Of a stretch of DNA of 21,849 nucleotides, positions 20,065-21,849 are shown piece by piece. Location of the stretch: contig QANA01000035.1 of the NCBI GenBank assembly GCA_003149735.1, positions 1 to 21,849 of the forward strand, given 5' to 3'. Position 1 is the first letter of the stretch. Each line of letters begins with the position of its first letter. The DNA is from Clostridiales bacterium. Lineage in GTDB: Bacteria > Bacillota_A > Clostridia > Christensenellales > Christensenellaceae. Both the position numbers and the translations under genes were made by a program. The notes beneath the pieces were generated by a model. That model ran no database searches. It saw only the letters and a program-made list of their open reading frames with translations, and was not told the DNA's origin.

Positions 20065-21255
20065 TTACTTTGTTTTGCCCTGTTTTTGCAGAAAATCCGC
20101 ATACAGCGGAGACATTGCCCGCAACTTTGCCACAATTTCTTTCAACTGATCCACTGTATAATCGATCTCTTCTCTGGTAGTTTCATGGCCAAGCGTCAGC
20201 CGTAACGATCCATGCGCGATCTCATGAGGCAGTCCAATTGCCAGCAACACATGCGAAGGGTCCAGCGAACCGGAAGTACAAGCAGAACCGCTGGATCCGC
20301 AAATTCCGGCCATATCCAGCATCATCAGCATGCTCTCACCCTCTATGAACTGAAAACAGAAATTGGCATTGTTGGGCAATCGCATCGTCCGGTGTCCGTT
20401 AAGCCGTGCGTACGGGATCTCCTCCAGTATCCGATCAATCAAATGATCCCTCAATTCCGTTTCTTTCCGTGCGCGCTCATCCATTGTCGCCGCAGCAATC
20501 TCTGCTGCTTTTCCCAAGCCTACAATTCCAGGGACATTTTCTGTTCCCGCGCGGCGCTTGCGTTCCTGCGCACCACCGTGAATAAACGACTTCAGTTTTA
20601 ATCCTTTTCTGATATACAGGAATCCAATGCCCTTGGGGCCATTCAGTTTATGGCCGCTGGCAGAAAGCATATCAATGTGCATCGCATCCACATCAATAGG
20701 CACCTGTCCATAGGCCTGCACTGCATCCGTGTGGAAAATAATCCCTCTTTCATGGGCAATTTCGCCAATTTGCGCAATCGGTTCAATCGTACCAATCTCA
20801 TTGTTGGCAAACATGACGGAAATAAGAATGGTATCCGGGCGAATCGCTGCCTGCAGCTCGTCCAGGCGGATCAATCCGTCTGCGTCTACATCCAGATAGG
20901 TCACCTCATAGCCCCGCTGTTCCAGATACTGACAGGTATGCAGCACGGCATGATGTTCGATTTTAGAAGTGATAATGTGCTTTCCCTTATCTGCATAGGC
21001 TTCTGCCGCTGCCTTCAATGCCCAGTTATCCGATTCACTGCCGCCGGCCGTGAAATAGATATCCTGCGCCGGAGCTCCCAGGGAATCCCCTATAATCTTG
21101 CGTGCCTGTTCTTCCGCCTGCTTACTGCTGGTTCCCAGCGAATATATGGTAGAAGGATTTCCGTAAAATTCTCCAAAATAGGGGAGCATTGCCTGCACGA
21201 CTTCCGGCCTGGTCGCAGTCGTTGCCGCATTATCCAAATAAATAGGCTTTTTCAT
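20065..21255 (-). CDS. iscS: Cysteine desulfurase IscS/NifS
   Basis: This PLP enzyme takes sulfur from cysteine and passes it to IscU as persulfide. From the chosen start it has 396 residues. YLDNAATT near the N-terminus, EHHA (about 100-103), HTDAVQ and the PLP lysine K203 in SASGHKLNGPKG are present. The persulfide cysteine is C326 in SGSACTSG. An ATG at 21309 would add 18 unmatched residues overlapping iscR. I chose ATG 21253-21255, which has GGAGG eight bases upstream and gives MKKPIYLDNAATT. It follows iscR by 28 bases and precedes iscU by 15, as in many Clostridia and other bacteria. Confidence 0.97.
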   Translation of the reverse strand: MKKPIYLDNAATTATRPEVVQAMLPYFGEFYGNPSTIYSLGTSSKQAEEQARKIIGDSLGAPAQDIYFTAGGSESDNWALKAAAEAYADKGKHIITSKIEHHAVLHTCQYLEQRGYEVTYLDVDADGLIRLDELQAAIRPDTILISVMFANNEIGTIEPIAQIGEIAHERGIIFHTDAVQAYGQVPIDVDAMHIDMLSASGHKLNGPKGIGFLYIRKGLKLKSFIHGGAQERKRRAGTENVPGIVGLGKAAEIAAATMDERARKETELRDHLIDRILEEIPYARLNGHRTMRLPNNANFCFQFIEGESMLMMLDMAGICGSSGSACTSGSLDPSHVLLAIGLPHEIAHGSLRLTLGHETTREEIDYTVDQLKEIVAKLRAMSPLYADFLQKQGKTK

Positions 21256-21283
21256 ATCGTATGCCTCCAAAAAATGATTTGCC

Positions 21284-21742
21284 TCAAATGGGGCAGTTTT
21301 GCGTTTCATTGGGATTTGCCTGAATTTCCCGGCTCTCAGTAATCAGCTTGTCCAAAAAAATATGATCTACCGTTTGATTAATGCTCTCATTAATCTGCTG
21401 CCAGACATATTTGGTCACACAAGTGTGTTCGCTCGAACAATTACCCTCCACCCCGTTGATTGCCACACAGGCTACTGGTGTAAGATCCCCCTCCAGCGCC
21501 CGCAGAATGTCGCCCACCGAAATTTTCTCCGGCTCTTTTGCCAAAACATATCCACCCTGCGCGCCGCGTACACTGCAGATCAATCCCGCTTTTTTGAGCT
21601 TTGACATCAATTGTTCCAGATAATTTTCCGAAAGGGATTGACGCGCAGCAATACTGCTGATAGAAACTGCGCCCTGCTGCTGGTTGACCGCCAAGTCAAC
21701 AATCGCCCGAAGGCCGTATCTTCCTTTGGTCGAAAGTTTCAA
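21284..21742 (-). CDS. iscR: Rrf2-family regulator, IscR type
   Basis: IscR is a winged-helix transcription factor that senses Fe-S status through a [2Fe-2S] cluster and controls the isc genes. The 152-residue protein opens MKLSTKGRYGLRAIVDLA and has the helix-turn-helix near 30-60 with YLEQLMSKLKKAGL. The cluster cysteines C92, C102 and C108, with H106 nearby, have the spacing C-x9-C-x5-C. The start is TTG at 21740-21742, backed by GGAGG seven bases upstream and by the family start. As first gene of iscR-iscS-iscU it most likely autoregulates the promoter at 21781-21810; I could not point to a certain operator. Confidence 0.95.
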   Translation of the reverse strand: MKLSTKGRYGLRAIVDLAVNQQQGAVSISSIAARQSLSENYLEQLMSKLKKAGLICSVRGAQGGYVLAKEPEKISVGDILRALEGDLTPVACVAINGVEGNCSSEHTCVTKYVWQQINESINQTVDHIFLDKLITESREIQANPNETQNCPI

Positions 21743-21780
21743 TTCGCCACCTCCAAATCCCTACTTTTTTGCTCGGGTAT

Positions 21781-21810
21781 ATCATAATCCTTCCGCAGTA
21801 ACTTTGTCAA
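21781..21810 (-). promoter_or_regulatory. Promoter of iscR-iscS-iscU
   Basis: The minus strand reads TTGACA (21810-21805), 18 bases and TATGAT (21786-21781), about 40 bases before the iscR TTG start. A 4-base AGTA/TACT inverted pair overlaps the -35 region, too short to call an IscR operator. The remaining DNA to 21849 shows no gene. Confidence 0.7.
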
Positions 21811-21849
21811 TACTAATCTCTACTATTTCACTTGGAATTATACACTTTT

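Noticed and set aside
21256..21309. N-terminal extension of iscS from ATG 21309
   Set aside because: It overlaps the iscR coding end and does not align with the family; GGAGG supports ATG 21255.

Overview
The window comes from a bacterial chromosome, most likely a low-to-moderate GC member of the Bacillota (Clostridia or Negativicutes; I cannot decide which). The reasons are the Firmicutes-type RpoB and RpoC, the mazG-hup-rqcP block, strong AGGAGG ribosome sites with frequent GTG and TTG starts, sigma-A promoters, and a YacL-type PIN/TRAM protein near radA. All 16 genes lie on the minus strand, so transcription runs from position 21849 towards 1. There is no sign of phage, insertion sequences, tRNA, rRNA or CRISPR.

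In transcription order: (a) 21810-19612, an iscR-iscS-iscU unit for iron-sulfur cluster assembly. (b) 19559-18206, mazG (YabN-type nucleotide pyrophosphatase) with its own promoter. (c) 18112-17667, hup (HU) with its own promoter and a strong intrinsic terminator. (d) 17627-13683, a tight group: rqcP (ribosome rescue), a fused ispDF (isoprenoid synthesis), an unknown membrane-anchored beta-propeller protein, and radA (recombination). (e) 13647-12319, a yacL-like PIN/TRAM membrane protein between its own promoter and a terminator. (f) 12316-3873, rpoB and rpoC followed by an unknown eight-cysteine, two-helix membrane protein, with a near-consensus promoter, a structured leader and a terminator-like hairpin at the end. 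(g) 3855-1, the str operon rpsL-rpsG-fusA-tuf, restarted by its own strong promoter; tuf runs off the window edge.

The region joins transcription, translation elongation, ribosome rescue, genome maintenance and Fe-S and isoprenoid metabolism. The gene order is a contracted version of the Bacillus arrangement. disA is missing between radA and yacL. The whole gltX-to-rplL stretch is missing between yacL and rpoB. The small L7Ae-family gene usually found between rpoC and rpsL is replaced by an unrelated membrane protein.

No clearly new defence or mobile system is present. The parts most worth a second look are the unknown eight-cysteine protein, the propeller protein, the folded leaders of rpsL and rpoB, the large rpsG-fusA hairpin, the acidic tail of RpoB and an unusual one-residue deletion in EF-Tu switch I.
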